Below, one piece after another: positions 5,090 through 5,500 of a stretch of 5,500 bases of DNA. The position numbers and the translations under genes were made by a program. The stretch's first letter is position 1, and every line of letters begins with the position of its first letter. Under the pieces are notes generated by a model. The model was given only the letters and a program-made list of their open reading frames with translations. It searched no databases and had not been told where the DNA came from. The DNA is from Bryobacteraceae bacterium (GTDB taxonomy: Bacteria > Acidobacteriota > Terriglobia > Bryobacterales > Bryobacteraceae): NCBI GenBank assembly GCA_947456995.1, contig CANGVB010000303.1, positions 1 to 5,500 of the forward strand. The letters are read 5' to 3'.

Positions 5090-5500
5090 ATGCAAGCCAA
5101 TCGATCGGAGTCCCACCTTGGGCTGCCCTTCCGCACTCAGTCAGAGGTTTTAGCGACGAACGAACTGCTTCGCGCTTTCCGCCTCATGTATCTCAGTCGT
5201 CGCATTGACGACCGCGAGATCCTTCTCAAACGCCAGAACAAGATCTATTTCCAGGTCTCTGCAGCTGGCCACGAAGCAATCCAGGTCGCTGCAGGCATGG
5301 CCTGCCAGCCCGGCTTCGACTGGTTCCATCTCTACTATCGCGATCGCGCCCTCGCTCTCGCCCTCGGCATCACCCAGGAGCAAATGTTCCTCCAGGCCGT
5401 CGGCGCCGCTGCAGACACCATGAGCGGCGGCCGTCAGATGCCCAGCCACTGGTCCTCAACAGACCTCCACATCATCAGCGGCAGCTCCCCTACTGGCAGC
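5090..5500 (+). CDS. Thiamine-diphosphate-dependent 2-oxoacid dehydrogenase E1, alpha-type N-terminus (partial)
   Basis: The frame stays open from the ATG at 5090 to the window edge, giving 137 residues. The protein is predicted to decarboxylate a 2-oxoacid on thiamine diphosphate and pass the acyl group to the lipoyl E2 subunit of a cytoplasmic pyruvate or branched-chain 2-oxoacid dehydrogenase complex. Visible E1-alpha landmarks are 'LLRAFRLMYLSRRIDDRE' (26-43), 'AGHEAIQVAAG' (59-69), 'YYRDRALALALG' (82-93, cofactor-phosphate contacts), 'GGRQMPSHW' (113-121) and the start of the potassium-site loop 'SSPTGS' (132-137). The GDG...N thiamine-diphosphate motif should lie just beyond the edge. 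The segment most resembles branched-chain-type E1, and in particular long E1 proteins with alpha and beta parts fused, but fusion cannot be judged here. Its + strand C bias returns to that of the left-hand genes, unlike the toxin-antitoxin pair between. Confidence 0.9.
   Translation, partial: MQANRSESHLGLPFRTQSEVLATNELLRAFRLMYLSRRIDDREILLKRQNKIYFQVSAAGHEAIQVAAGMACQPGFDWFHLYYRDRALALALGITQEQMFLQAVGAAADTMSGGRQMPSHWSSTDLHIISGSSPTGS

Overview
The window looks like a chromosomal segment of a moderately high-GC soil-type bacterium, most likely an Acidobacteriota (Terriglobia-like). That placement is an inference. It rests on the strongly C-biased + strand, a sigma-54 activator next to a large cyclic-dinucleotide enzyme, and an E1 dehydrogenase N-terminus resembling the long E1 proteins I associate with that phylum. 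No RNA gene, CRISPR array, insertion sequence or phage gene is visible.

Layout from left to right. Positions 2-274 (+) hold the C-terminal 90 residues of a VOC/glyoxalase-fold protein. Its 3' end overlaps by 41 bp the convergent gene at 234-2720 (-), an 828-residue membrane protein with the order multi-TM sensor, HD-GYP phosphodiesterase, GAF, GGDEF cyclase. A divergent regulatory region of about 230 bp follows. Then come a PspF-like sigma-54 enhancer-binding protein with no receiver domain (2955-3908, +) and, overlapping its stop codon by 4 bp, a 102-residue PilZ protein (3905-4213, +). A type II toxin-antitoxin module, DUF1778 antitoxin plus GNAT acetyltransferase toxin (4249-5030, +), begins its promoter on the base after the PilZ stop codon. 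The right edge holds the first 137 residues of a 2-oxoacid dehydrogenase E1 (alpha-type) protein (5090 to beyond 5500, +), which is open at the window end.

The central unit (234-4213) reads as a self-contained cyclic-dinucleotide signalling locus. A membrane enzyme can make and break the messenger, a PilZ protein can bind it, and a sigma-54 activator made from the same mRNA as the PilZ protein can change transcription. The most interesting detail is in the GGDEF domain: the aspartate that recognises guanine in PleD (D344) is replaced by asparagine (N701). Substitution at this position is what distinguishes the known Hypr GGDEF enzymes that make 3',3'-cGAMP, so the messenger may not be plain c-di-GMP.

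The toxin-antitoxin module is compositionally distinct. Sampled lines show C about twice G on the + strand in the flanking genes, whatever their direction, but C equal to G inside the module. It also carries a tight autoregulatory operator-promoter that predicts a leaderless antitoxin mRNA.
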